DNA of 23,055 nucleotides from UPXZ01 sp035402725. GTDB taxonomy: Bacteria; Bacteroidota; Bacteroidia; Bacteroidales; Paludibacteraceae. The stretch's first letter is position 1. The number at the start of each line of letters is the position of its first letter. A program made the position numbers and the translations under genes. The DNA is taken from positions 1-23,055 of the forward strand of contig DAONDU010000016.1 of assembly GCA_035402725.1 (NCBI GenBank), written 5' to 3'. The notes beneath the pieces were generated by a model. That model was not told the DNA's origin and ran no database searches. It worked only from the letters and a program-made list of their open reading frames with translations. Shown here one piece after another: positions 14,412 through 23,014 of the stretch.

Positions 14412-15736
14412 CCATTTTTCATTTTGGCTACCACAAAGTAATTTCCGGTTGCTAAATCATCTATATCAATCGTTTGTGAAACTCCATTGACAACTACCGA
14501 TTTGATGGATTGTCCCAATACATTACGGACAGTCAGTTCACTTATCTCCAGTGGAGCAGTCACAGTCAGTTTATTTACTACCGGATTAGGATAAATACTC
14601 AGATTGTTTGCCTTTTGATTATTTACACCTGCGCTTGCGTTTTTATAAAAATAGATATTATCCAAATAAATATCCACCGGAACGTTTCCATCGGCTCTGG
14701 CAGCCGAAATAACTATTTGTGCGATAGCGCTTCTGTTTAAATTAGCAGGGTCGCTTGCAGCAACAAAATCAGCTAAAGGAATATCCAATTGAGCCCAGCT
14801 ACCTGCTTGTGGAGCACTGACAGTGTATTGGATAGCACTTGTTTCACCAGACCCACCCAAATGGTTCGATAATTTTATATTAACTACCTGACCTACGGGC
14901 AATGGATTGGCAATCCAATAATCTAAATGGAAATATGTGAAAGAAGTGGCATCAAACAATGATGGAGCAAAATCAATTCCAGCAAAAATTTGACCGGCTG
15001 CAACGTTCATCACTTTAGTGGCATTTGAGGCAATGGTCGCATCGCTAAATCTACTTGAAGATGGTCCCCAATCCGGTCCCCAAGCATTTACGGAAATATT
15101 GGTGTAGGCGTCGCTGAAAATTGAAACAACATCTGTTGCAGTTCTTGTAGGTGGTGTAGGCGCAGCAGTAGTAGGTCCGGAAACGGCACAAGCCGCACAA
15201 GAGCCACCGCAATCGATGCCGGTTTCATCTCCATTTTTTACACCATCACTACAAGTTGGCGTAACTACCTGCAGAGAAACATTATCTATCCCCACAAAAC
15301 CGGCTGCTGCTCCCATATCAAAAAGCACTCGGCTATTGGCTGAGGTTGCAGGTGCCACAAGTGTAAGAGTGAAGGTTTGTGAAGTTAAACCCAATGTAAT
15401 GGTTTTGGTAGATGCAGACCAAGGTCCTTCATTTAGTCCTATCCCTGCAATTAATGTTCTACTTTGATCCGACCAGGCGTCAAATTTCAGTTGATAGGTT
15501 GTACCTGAAGTTAAGCTTAGCACCTGACTTAAGTTTACAGCCCAAGCTTCTCCGGCAGCGGCAACATTTGCAGCATTATAGCTATTGCCACCTTCGGTTA
15601 CTACATTAAATGCATTGCCTATCCAGCCTGTTTGTCCGGCTTCAAAGTTTCCGTTTGTAACTAATTCTTGTGCATAACTTAATGTAGAGGCAAAGAACAT
15701 TACGATAAAAAGAAATAAACTAGTAATTGATTTCAT
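14378..15736 (-). CDS. T9SS-secreted carbohydrate-binding protein
   Basis: This 452-residue exported protein (signal cleavage near Ala22, SYA-QEL) has four parts. Residues about 24-158 resemble a CBM4/9-type beta-sandwich: LVTNGNFEAG at the start and FVGIDNVSLQVV at the end. A Cys-rich link (about 160-183) has the DGVKNGDETG...DCGGSC pattern common in Bacteroidetes surface proteins. A second beta-sandwich (about 200-366) ends VDIYLDNIYFY. The last 75 residues are a type A T9SS sorting domain (IYPNPV, LTVRNVLGQ, GNYFVV). No catalytic residues are evident, so binding of beta-glucan at the cell surface is the likely role. It is the last gene of the operon, 56 bases after the GH16 gene. Confidence 0.8.
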   Translation of the reverse strand: MKSITSLFLFIVMFFASTLSYAQELVTNGNFEAGQTGWIGNAFNVVTEGGNSYNAANVAAAGEAWAVNLSQVLSLTSGTTYQLKFDAWSDQSRTLIAGIGLNEGPWSASTKTITLGLTSQTFTLTLVAPATSANSRVLFDMGAAAGFVGIDNVSLQVVTPTCSDGVKNGDETGIDCGGSCAACAVSGPTTAAPTPPTRTATDVVSIFSDAYTNISVNAWGPDWGPSSSRFSDATIASNATKVMNVAAGQIFAGIDFAPSLFDATSFTYFHLDYWIANPLPVGQVVNIKLSNHLGGSGETSAIQYTVSAPQAGSWAQLDIPLADFVAASDPANLNRSAIAQIVISAARADGNVPVDIYLDNIYFYKNASAGVNNQKANNLSIYPNPVVNKLTVTAPLEISELTVRNVLGQSIKSVVVNGVSQTIDIDDLATGNYFVVAKMKNGQLSTQKFSKL

Positions 15737-15792
15737 AAGCGATTTGTTTTTTTTGTTAAATAATTTGGTTAATTAAATGAGAAATAATTCTG

Positions 15793-16590
15793 TTAATTTG
15801 CATTTTTATAAACTTTAATATAATCAATATACATTGACTTTGGCAAAGTGATAGAAGATACGGGCGGATTAGCTATAAAGTTTCCACCAACGGCTAAATT
15901 GAGAATAAGAAAAAACTTTTTATCAAACACCCACTGACTTGGAGATACATCTTTCGGTACTACTTTTGAATACTGTATTCCATCCACAAAGAATTTTATA
16001 TCAGTACTGCTCCACTCAACAGCATACAAATGGTAAGCAGTATCAATTCTACCCGATTTCAAGGTGTAAGATGATGTAATACACGAGCCTCCGGAGTAAC
16101 CCGGTCCGTGAACGGTTCCGTGTACAATGGTTGGTTTAGCGCCATTTGCCTCCATAATATCTATCTCGCCACAACCGGGCCACGTGTTATAGTCGATATC
16201 GCTGCCCAGCATCCAAAACGCGGGCCACATTCCTGTGCCGGCAGGGAGTTTGATAGAGGCTTCAATCTTACCGTATTGCAGGTCAAACAAGCCCTTGGTT
16301 TTGATACGAGCCGATGTTAAATCCGATTTTGCGGTAATTACTAAATGTCCGTTTCCATCCAACGATACGTTAGCTGGGTTATTGGTATAGGTTTCCAATT
16401 CATTGTTTCCCCATCCACCTCCACCGGTGTCGTAGTTCCATTTGGTGGCATCGGGCAACTGACCGGCAGCGCCGGCAAACTCATCACTCCAGGTTAATAC
16501 CCAATTGATGCTTTCTTCAGTATTATCTTTTTTACAGCTGTAAGAAAATACTGTAATAAAGAGTAATAACAGATAATTTATACGTTTCAT
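15793..16590 (-). CDS. GH16 endo-beta-1,3-glucanase (laminarinase-type) lipoprotein
   Basis: GH16 enzymes of this type hydrolyse beta-1,3 (and mixed-linked) glucans by a retaining mechanism. The 265-residue protein has a lipobox (FSYSC, Cys19) and a catalytic jelly roll over the rest. The signature GEIDIMEANG gives Glu142 as nucleophile, Asp144, and Glu147 as acid/base. The M after DI is the one-residue insertion typical of the laminarinase branch. Substrate-cleft features WNYDTGGGGWGNNELE (51-66) and MWPAFWML (121-128) match the family. It is probably anchored at the cell surface or in the periplasm. It sits between the two carbohydrate-binding genes, and a strong hairpin (16603-16643) lies just upstream of its start. 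Confidence 0.95.
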   Translation of the reverse strand: MKRINYLLLLFITVFSYSCKKDNTEESINWVLTWSDEFAGAAGQLPDATKWNYDTGGGGWGNNELETYTNNPANVSLDGNGHLVITAKSDLTSARIKTKGLFDLQYGKIEASIKLPAGTGMWPAFWMLGSDIDYNTWPGCGEIDIMEANGAKPTIVHGTVHGPGYSGGSCITSSYTLKSGRIDTAYHLYAVEWSSTDIKFFVDGIQYSKVVPKDVSPSQWVFDKKFFLILNLAVGGNFIANPPVSSITLPKSMYIDYIKVYKNAN

Positions 16591-16602
16591 ATTGGTGTAA
16601 AT

Positions 16603-16643
16603 TGAGCCAATATTGCTTTGTTAACCAATTCAATATTGGCTCA
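16603..16643. promoter_or_regulatory. 13-bp perfect hairpin inside the glucan operon
   Basis: TGAGCCAATATTG (16603-16615) is repeated in inverted form at 16631-16643 around a 15-base loop, filling most of the 66-base gap between the binding lipoprotein gene and GH16. Each arm also contains the self-palindrome CAATATTG. No T-run follows on the minus strand, so it is not a standard terminator. It may be an mRNA processing or stabilising hairpin, or an operator. Confidence 0.75.
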
Positions 16644-16656
16644 TTGATGTTATTTG

Positions 16657-17985
16657 TTAATAGAAATACACATTATCGATAAATACATTTCCAATGGTTC
16701 CTGAGAACACAATCAGATTGATTGCTGTCTTTGGCGATTTACCTGAAATGTCAAGATCAATAGGCATCCAGGTATTAGGGGCTAATGTTATATTGGTGGT
16801 TTGCCCGCCTAAACTTGTATCATTGTTTTTTAATTCAACGATAAATGTTTTGGAAGCAACAGTGGCAGGTACCATAATATCCAAGTGTAATTTAGTCTTC
16901 GTTGAAACGTTCATTTTACTGGAGTTCATAACCATACAGCACCAATCTAAATTTGAAAGTTTGAACAAATTGTGTCCTCCAACATTTATAGCATTTATTA
17001 TGGTTGCACCAGCCCACCAGGTGTCAATAGTATTACATGTGTATTTACCTCCGGAATTTACCACCGCAGAAACTGCTGATGCGTTTTGTGTTGGTACCGG
17101 TGGTTTTACAATACCGGTTGATTTCAAATTGAAAGTAGATGAAAAACTACCGGCTGAAACTTTTACCGAGGTTGTACCCGCACTCAAAATACTTAAAATA
17201 TCTGGAGTTGACATCGTAGCAATACTGGTATTGGCAATGTCTGACAAGGTATAATAAGCCGACGATGTATTGAAAGTAGCATTATCGCCATTAGGCATTG
17301 AGAAAGTTTGTGTGAAGGTCATTTTACTTACAGGATAATCTCCTGTAAAATAATACACGGAGTCACAGTTAATGGATACAGGATAAAATTCATCACCTAA
17401 ATTTTCATACTTAACATCATCAATATAAACCTGATATGGAGTTGTTCCTCCCGGCAGTGCGTAATTAAACATTCCTGTTTCACTCGTAAGTACCGACGGA
17501 TTTGGAATTGGAATAATTATTTTTTTCCATACGGTAGTAACATTGAAATTTGTATATGTTACAGCGTGAGGAGTAGGTCCCGAAGCTGGAGTGCCAAATC
17601 CTGCAGTCATCTTAGTTGCCATACTTGCCTTTACGTAAAAAGTTAAGGCATTGTAAGCAGTGAGATTACGTGGTGAGCCTTTTGTAAAAATCACCCCGCC
17701 TGCCCAGCTGCCATCGGGGTCAGTTGCGGTAGGTACTTCTATTTTAATGGATTTTGATCCGCTATACACTTCGTCCGTATTACTGAAATCAATAATCCCA
17801 TCGGTAGCTTTTCCCCAAGCATTAAAATCTTCACCTCCTGACAAGCCATCGGTATATACTTCTGCTGTGGTAGAGTTGATTGCAGGATCCAACGAGTTTA
17901 AATCTCGTTGACTGCAACTTGTTATTACCATTGCAAGTATCAATCCCGATACTTGCACAAAATATTTTAATTTATTGCGTTTCAT
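16657..17985 (-). CDS. Multidomain carbohydrate-binding lipoprotein (SGBP-like)
   Basis: This 442-residue lipoprotein (lipobox ITSC, Cys24) has no recognisable catalytic motif. I see a first beta-sandwich (about 45-195, ending YQVYIDDVKYE), an Ig-like or cadherin-like central domain (about 205-295, ending in a STFNLKSTG strand), and a C-terminal beta-sandwich (about 300-442, ending VFIDNVYFY at the final residue). The outer domains share the end motif DNVYFY with the second domain of the 14378-15736 product. This layout (lipid anchor, Ig-like spacer, C-terminal binding module) matches surface glycan-binding proteins of glucan loci. It likely presents laminarin-like chains to the GH16 enzyme downstream. 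The gaps to its neighbours are 23 and 66 bases. Confidence 0.75.
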   Translation of the reverse strand: MKRNKLKYFVQVSGLILAMVITSCSQRDLNSLDPAINSTTAEVYTDGLSGGEDFNAWGKATDGIIDFSNTDEVYSGSKSIKIEVPTATDPDGSWAGGVIFTKGSPRNLTAYNALTFYVKASMATKMTAGFGTPASGPTPHAVTYTNFNVTTVWKKIIIPIPNPSVLTSETGMFNYALPGGTTPYQVYIDDVKYENLGDEFYPVSINCDSVYYFTGDYPVSKMTFTQTFSMPNGDNATFNTSSAYYTLSDIANTSIATMSTPDILSILSAGTTSVKVSAGSFSSTFNLKSTGIVKPPVPTQNASAVSAVVNSGGKYTCNTIDTWWAGATIINAINVGGHNLFKLSNLDWCCMVMNSSKMNVSTKTKLHLDIMVPATVASKTFIVELKNNDTSLGGQTTNITLAPNTWMPIDLDISGKSPKTAINLIVFSGTIGNVFIDNVYFY

Positions 17986-18008
17986 AATTTTTAGTTATTA
18001 AAATTTGA

Positions 18009-21000
18009 TTATTTACCAATGTTGAAATGAACGTAAGTTCTTATTTCCCACTCGTTTCCGTTTCCATTGGCAGTTATATCATATCTGTTGGAATATTGGT
18101 CAAGTGTTCTGTAAGTAAATCTTAAGCCAAGTTTTGTATCCGGCATATCGAACCATTTTGGTTTGGTAATGTATGTTGATAAATCTAACATTGCCTGCAA
18201 AGGATATGTCAGATTATAATCGCGGTGATAATCATAAGGACCATAGTCATTTACTTTAAGAGCTCCCATACATTTTATTTTATTGTAAATTAAACTTACA
18301 TCGCCTCCGTACCGTGTAACAATGCGTGCATCCGGTCCATTTGGTTGTGCTGTTCCACCTAATAAATTTACGATAACTCCAAATTCGTTCGTAAGTTTAG
18401 AAACTATATGTGAATTAATCTCCCACACATCGTGCGCAGGCGGAGCTGCCAAAGCATAAGGTGTTCCGTTAGCCGAATAACCTGTTGTAGCGTCCATTTG
18501 TGTGGGTTGATAGCGGTACACAAAATCTATACTTCCGGCAAAAGAAGCGTCTTCCTGAACATCGGCATCCCATTCCCACATCCATGTGGCGGGTGTTGGG
18601 TCATACGCTAAAAGCAATTCACCGGCAACGGTTTCACGGTTACCTCTCACGGAGAAAGGATCAAATTTGATGTTTCTGGAATGACCTACAACTCCGGTTT
18701 GTGAATCTACTGCACCTTCGGGTATGGCTGCAACGAATGGTTTTTGGTACAAGAAGTTAGGAGCAATTTGGAAAAATCCCAGATTGTATGCTAAACCTGT
18801 CAGTACATTGTATTGGTTTCCACTTCCGCAATCTTTAAGTCTCCATCCGGTAAATGTTTTTGTCCAGTCGGCTCCACCTTCGGCTACTAAACCTTTTGCG
18901 GCTGCTTGCAGGTACCAGTTAATACGCCCGCTTTGTAAAGTGAATTTCACTTTACCTCCCCAGTTGTCTCTTGCCGAAACTACATCCTGGTATAATCTTT
19001 GATTATCGGCATCCCAGATATTGAATGACATTCCGTTCAAAGGATTTCCTGCCCATATGCCTCCTGCTTCTACGCCCAGTAAGCCTACTTTTGTTTTGGC
19101 ATATAAGGTAGCTTTACGAGTCTGCTGTTGTGGTTGCACTTGTGATGAGGTACTGTATGCTTTTCTGTCTAAATCTTCTTGATATATGGCTGCAAGTGTG
19201 AATTTACCCAGCTCTTTCTGATATTTTGCTAAAACAGCTGGGTTAGCTCCCCACCAAAGTTCGGGTCCAAACGCTATTTTAAAACCATCCAGTCCTTTTT
19301 TTCCTGCTACTTCAAATCCAAACGGCGCTTCACCGTGATAAATGTCCAAGTTTGGTCCGTAGTTTGTTTCGGGATACAAGCCAAAGAAGTCGCCTTCGTA
19401 GCCCCAATGGAAATGTCCTGTACGATAAAATCCTTTCAGATTATACCATTTGGTATCCCAACTATATTCTGCCTTGTAAATAGAAATATGTTTGCCTAAA
19501 TTTAAGTCGTATTTTTCACCGGTTTGGGGATTTACAAACACAGCTTCTCTTGCTTTGTTTTCATAGAATATTTCATCAATAGCATTTTTTGCCACATTTC
19601 CAATTACATTTAACGTTACATTGGCGCGTACGTTGTCACTTGGTTTTGCATCAAAGCCAAGATAGTATGATTCCATATGGTCAAATCCTAATTTATTGGG
19701 AATTGCAGTTTCTGAAGCGTATTTTGATGGAGGTGTGGTGATATTTTTCCCTCCTGTGTTGAAAGTTGAAATTTCGCCACGAATGCTGATGCTGTATTTT
19801 TTTGTTTGTTCGTTGTCTAAAGCCGATTTGTCACCTCTCGCTTTCAAGATTTCGCCTTGAATTTGGATATTGCTGAAATGTTTTTCCAAAGCATCTCTGG
19901 TTGCACCCGAAGTATATGGATTAAATTTATGTGCATCTTGCAAAGCATAATAGGCTGCACGTGGGTAGAGCTGGTAATGTCCTAAAGCGTCTGTTTCGCC
20001 TTTGGCACAGATACCAAACCATTCTTCGTTCATATTATTGGTGCCGGGCACGTAGTCATAGGAGTAACCTCCATTGTTCCAGGTAGAAATGGTATTGTGT
20101 ACATCCAAGTCAACAGTCATCTTAGTTTTCCACCATCCGTCGCTAAATTGGAAGGTAAACCCTCCGATACAGTTTCCTGTACCACCCATTCCGTCTGCAT
20201 TTTCGTAAATTTCCTTCCAGTTGGCAAGGTCAAATACGGCTTGTCCGCGTTGTTCTTCTGTTTGTGTTTGTGCGTTGTAAGCATCGCCTCCAAACTCGGT
20301 AAACATAATGGGTTTGTTTGGACAAGCAGCTTTGATTTTGGTGAAAATATCGGTAAACGAAATACCTCGGTAGGAATTTATTCCCAATACATCCACATCG
20401 GGACATTCTTTGGCAATAATGTCAATAAACAAGGCATCCCCGTTACAGATAGAAACCGGTACATTGGTATCTATCTTTTTGGCTGTGAGTACACCCTGTT
20501 CAAACATTTTATACAATGCTTCGGCTCTGCGAGTTGATTTGCGGTCATTTATCGGGATGTCTTCTGTTTCGGCTCCGTCCCAAAACAAACCGTAGTTGTT
20601 TTCGTTACCCAATAAATACATTAACAAACCGGGAGTTCCCTGATAGGTTTTTACCATATTTGAAACCTCGTTGTTGAGCATTTTTATCACTTTCGGGTCG
20701 GAATAATCAGTAACCCCGTACCATACTCCCTCTACATTTAAACCGTAACGCCCGAAGGTGTGATTTACGACTGTGTATATTCCGTAATTTTCATATATGT
20801 ATTTAATCCACTTTGGTTGGATGCCCACATATGCGCGGATGGTGTTTACATTCATGTTTTTCAACATTGACATTTCGTTGTCAAGCGCCGTTTTGATAAA
20901 GTCATCGGATTGTTTCCACAGACTATAATTATAGTTGGTGCCAATCGGGAAATAATCCCAATTCATACCATTGATGATGAAATCTTTTCCATCAACTTGT

Positions 21001-21104
21001 AGTTTTATCCCTTTATCGTTTAGCAATACCTTTACTTTTTGGGTTTGCGAAAACATTGATAAAGAAGACAAAAAAAGGAAAATGATAAATAAGTTTCTTT
21101 TCAT
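18009..21104 (-). CDS. Clan GH-A glycoside hydrolase fused to an outer-membrane beta-barrel
   Basis: This 1031-residue protein begins with a signal peptide (about 1-20, MFS-Q). A short beta segment and a TIM barrel of clan GH-A follow (about 35-395). The catalytic pair is probably Glu168 in LLGNENNYG (acid/base, after strand 4) and Glu270 in IMFTEFGGDA (nucleophile, after strand 7), as in GH2 C-domain and related families. From about residue 475 to the end the sequence is rich in alternating aromatic strands with Gly/Asn turns and closes with IRTYVHFNIGK, like an outer-membrane beta-barrel. The family number cannot be settled by eye; GH2-like or another GH-A family is likely. Context implies a beta-1,3-glucan substrate. 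The enzyme would be tethered to the outer membrane by its own barrel. Confidence 0.75.
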   Translation of the reverse strand: MKRNLFIIFLFLSSLSMFSQTQKVKVLLNDKGIKLQVDGKDFIINGMNWDYFPIGTNYNYSLWKQSDDFIKTALDNEMSMLKNMNVNTIRAYVGIQPKWIKYIYENYGIYTVVNHTFGRYGLNVEGVWYGVTDYSDPKVIKMLNNEVSNMVKTYQGTPGLLMYLLGNENNYGLFWDGAETEDIPINDRKSTRRAEALYKMFEQGVLTAKKIDTNVPVSICNGDALFIDIIAKECPDVDVLGINSYRGISFTDIFTKIKAACPNKPIMFTEFGGDAYNAQTQTEEQRGQAVFDLANWKEIYENADGMGGTGNCIGGFTFQFSDGWWKTKMTVDLDVHNTISTWNNGGYSYDYVPGTNNMNEEWFGICAKGETDALGHYQLYPRAAYYALQDAHKFNPYTSGATRDALEKHFSNIQIQGEILKARGDKSALDNEQTKKYSISIRGEISTFNTGGKNITTPPSKYASETAIPNKLGFDHMESYYLGFDAKPSDNVRANVTLNVIGNVAKNAIDEIFYENKAREAVFVNPQTGEKYDLNLGKHISIYKAEYSWDTKWYNLKGFYRTGHFHWGYEGDFFGLYPETNYGPNLDIYHGEAPFGFEVAGKKGLDGFKIAFGPELWWGANPAVLAKYQKELGKFTLAAIYQEDLDRKAYSTSSQVQPQQQTRKATLYAKTKVGLLGVEAGGIWAGNPLNGMSFNIWDADNQRLYQDVVSARDNWGGKVKFTLQSGRINWYLQAAAKGLVAEGGADWTKTFTGWRLKDCGSGNQYNVLTGLAYNLGFFQIAPNFLYQKPFVAAIPEGAVDSQTGVVGHSRNIKFDPFSVRGNRETVAGELLLAYDPTPATWMWEWDADVQEDASFAGSIDFVYRYQPTQMDATTGYSANGTPYALAAPPAHDVWEINSHIVSKLTNEFGVIVNLLGGTAQPNGPDARIVTRYGGDVSLIYNKIKCMGALKVNDYGPYDYHRDYNLTYPLQAMLDLSTYITKPKWFDMPDTKLGLRFTYRTLDQYSNRYDITANGNGNEWEIRTYVHFNIGK

Positions 21105-21150
21105 GGTTCTTACTTAAATTTTGTGTTAATAATTTAATTTGGTTTAATCT

Positions 21151-22080
21151 CTATTTGTGTAATTGTTTCATTACAAGTTTTGGGCTTCTGTCCACATTGT
21201 ACAGCCCCCAATGTTTCTCCGGTTCCAATGGTTCGGGTGAGCCTTTCCAAGGTTCGTCAAACGCTTCGAATACAAAAATTATTTTTTTCTCTTTTTCAGC
21301 CCAGTCCATCAAATCGTTGTAATATATCATTTGGTTTTCTTCACTTACATTATCGGGCAATATGCCTCTGCCATTGGAGTTGGTTGCCCAGCCGGCTTCG
21401 GTTATTATCACCAATTTGTGAGGATAGGCATCGGCAACAGCATTGTAATTTTGCTGCGTGTAGCTCAGCGCCTCGTGAATATTTTTGTATTCCCAAACGG
21501 GGTATGTATGAATGGATATAAAATCTACCTCCTCCGCCAAACGTTTGAGTTTGGTAACCCAGGGCACGTAGTTTTCGCAAAAAGTGACCGGCTGTTTTGC
21601 TCCTTCTTTTATCATTCTTACATACTTTATTACACTGTCTTCGGACACGTAGTGGTCTGTCCAGTCAACGCAGGCTTCGTTTCCTGCCGAAAGCGAAAAA
21701 ATGATTTCAGAATAAGAATTTGCCAATGCTATCAGTTTTTCTATTTGTTGAATGTTTTTTTCTTTATTCTCCATCAACTCTTCTTCTGAAAAATAACCTC
21801 CCCAGGGGCATCCAAAGTTGTTCATCTCTGCAACGATGTACGCACCTAACATTACCTTGAAGTTTAATTTTTCATTCCTGATAACATTTAAAACCGTTTC
21901 GGCGTGTTCATCGCAATCGTACATTCGTAAATAATTCCAATGTTTTTGAAGTATCAATAAATCTTGCTTTACTTCGTCGTAGCTTGGATATTTTTCACCG
22001 GGTGCTTGCTTGTCTCTAAAACCTGAATAGCATATTGATTTCCCGAAAGGAAAATCTATTTTCTCATTTTTTTTCATCAA
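21151..22080 (-). CDS. GH17-type beta-1,3-glucanase, no signal peptide
   Basis: GH17 enzymes cleave beta-1,3-glucan with retention on a TIM barrel. This 309-residue protein has the acid/base candidate Glu135 in SAGNEACVDW and the nucleophile candidate Glu228 in IITEAGWATNS. The HTYPVWEY and FEAFDEPWKG segments also fit the GH17 fold. The N-terminus is polar (MMKKNEKIDFPFGK), with no signal peptide or lipobox, so it is predicted to be cytoplasmic. It begins 15 bases after the stop of its neighbour, a second, diverged GH17 gene. An exo-acting role on imported laminari-oligosaccharides is inference from location and pairing. Confidence 0.85.
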   Translation of the reverse strand: MMKKNEKIDFPFGKSICYSGFRDKQAPGEKYPSYDEVKQDLLILQKHWNYLRMYDCDEHAETVLNVIRNEKLNFKVMLGAYIVAEMNNFGCPWGGYFSEEELMENKEKNIQQIEKLIALANSYSEIIFSLSAGNEACVDWTDHYVSEDSVIKYVRMIKEGAKQPVTFCENYVPWVTKLKRLAEEVDFISIHTYPVWEYKNIHEALSYTQQNYNAVADAYPHKLVIITEAGWATNSNGRGILPDNVSEENQMIYYNDLMDWAEKEKKIIFVFEAFDEPWKGSPEPLEPEKHWGLYNVDRSPKLVMKQLHK

Positions 22081-22095
22081 ACGCCTAAAAAAGTA

Positions 22096-22992
22096 TTAGT
22101 ATTTAAGTTGCTCATTTTTGTCCCATATTCCCCAGAACGCACCTACATCACCTTCAGCACCTACTTTCCACGATTCGTCAAAAGAGGTAAAGTAAAAAAT
22201 CTCTACATCATCCTGTTTTGACCAGAGTTGTGTGTTGATGAAATATTTTAATGCATTTTCCGGTGATGGCAGCGCACCTTTATAATCCTCACCCTGACTT
22301 GGCCAGCCGGTTTCAGTTATAATTACATTTTTATCGCCATCGCAGGCGTGAACCGCCTGATAGAACATTTCTTTCATGTACATCAAGGAATAATCGGCCT
22401 GACAACTTTCCCAGAAAGGGTAACAATTGGCTAAAATGACATCGCAGGCTTTCGTTATGTTGGGACGGGCTGTGAATTCATAATAGGCATCCACATACCC
22501 CACTGGTATATGAGGAATGGCTTCTTTTACTCCTTTGATGAAATCGAGCAGTTCCTCTTCGGTCAAATCTTCACGATACAACACCTCGTTGCCTACTGCT
22601 GCTATATCTACAAATCCCTCTTTGGCCAATTTTATCAAACCTTCCACTTCTTCTTCGTTCAGCTTCGGGTCTTTGCCCAGCCAGGCACCTACCAGAGTTT
22701 TAAGGCCAAATTCTTTCGCTATTTGTGGTATTAATTCATTACCTTCGATGCACGAAAAAGAACGAACCCATTTAGTATATGGGGCTATTATTTTCATCCG
22801 TCTTCGTATTTGTTCTTCGGTAAGTACATCACCCGGTTTCTGTCCTTCTTCATAAGCACTAAAGCAGATACCGTGCATACCGTCATTTAAGACTTTGTGA
22901 AACAGTTCATTTAATTCACCGGTCGTTTTATTGCCGTAATCTACTCCTGAGATTCCTGCCAACGACATTGTTTTTCCTGCTCTGACTGACAT
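22096..22992 (-). CDS. GH17 beta-1,3-glucanase, no signal peptide
   Basis: This 298-residue TIM-barrel enzyme shows clear GH17 signatures: Glu136 in AAVGNEVLYR (acid/base) and Glu227 in ITETGWPSQG (nucleophile), the latter close to the classical plant and fungal GH17 pattern. The N-terminus (MSVRAGKTMSLAGISG) has no export signal, so it should act in the cytoplasm; Met9 is an alternative start. It differs from the adjacent GH17 at many positions, so the pair probably divides the work (for example chain length or beta-1,6-branch handling), which is inference. Its start is 22 bases after the stop of an upstream gene that enters from beyond the window. Confidence 0.9.
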   Translation of the reverse strand: MSVRAGKTMSLAGISGVDYGNKTTGELNELFHKVLNDGMHGICFSAYEEGQKPGDVLTEEQIRRRMKIIAPYTKWVRSFSCIEGNELIPQIAKEFGLKTLVGAWLGKDPKLNEEEVEGLIKLAKEGFVDIAAVGNEVLYREDLTEEELLDFIKGVKEAIPHIPVGYVDAYYEFTARPNITKACDVILANCYPFWESCQADYSLMYMKEMFYQAVHACDGDKNVIITETGWPSQGEDYKGALPSPENALKYFINTQLWSKQDDVEIFYFTSFDESWKVGAEGDVGAFWGIWDKNEQLKY

Positions 22993-23014
22993 AATTTTAT
23001 AGTATTAATTGGTT

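Noticed and set aside
20097..20537. 146-codon open frame on + inside the hydrolase-barrel gene
   Set aside because: It lies opposite the catalytic TIM barrel, whose motifs and reading frame are clear.
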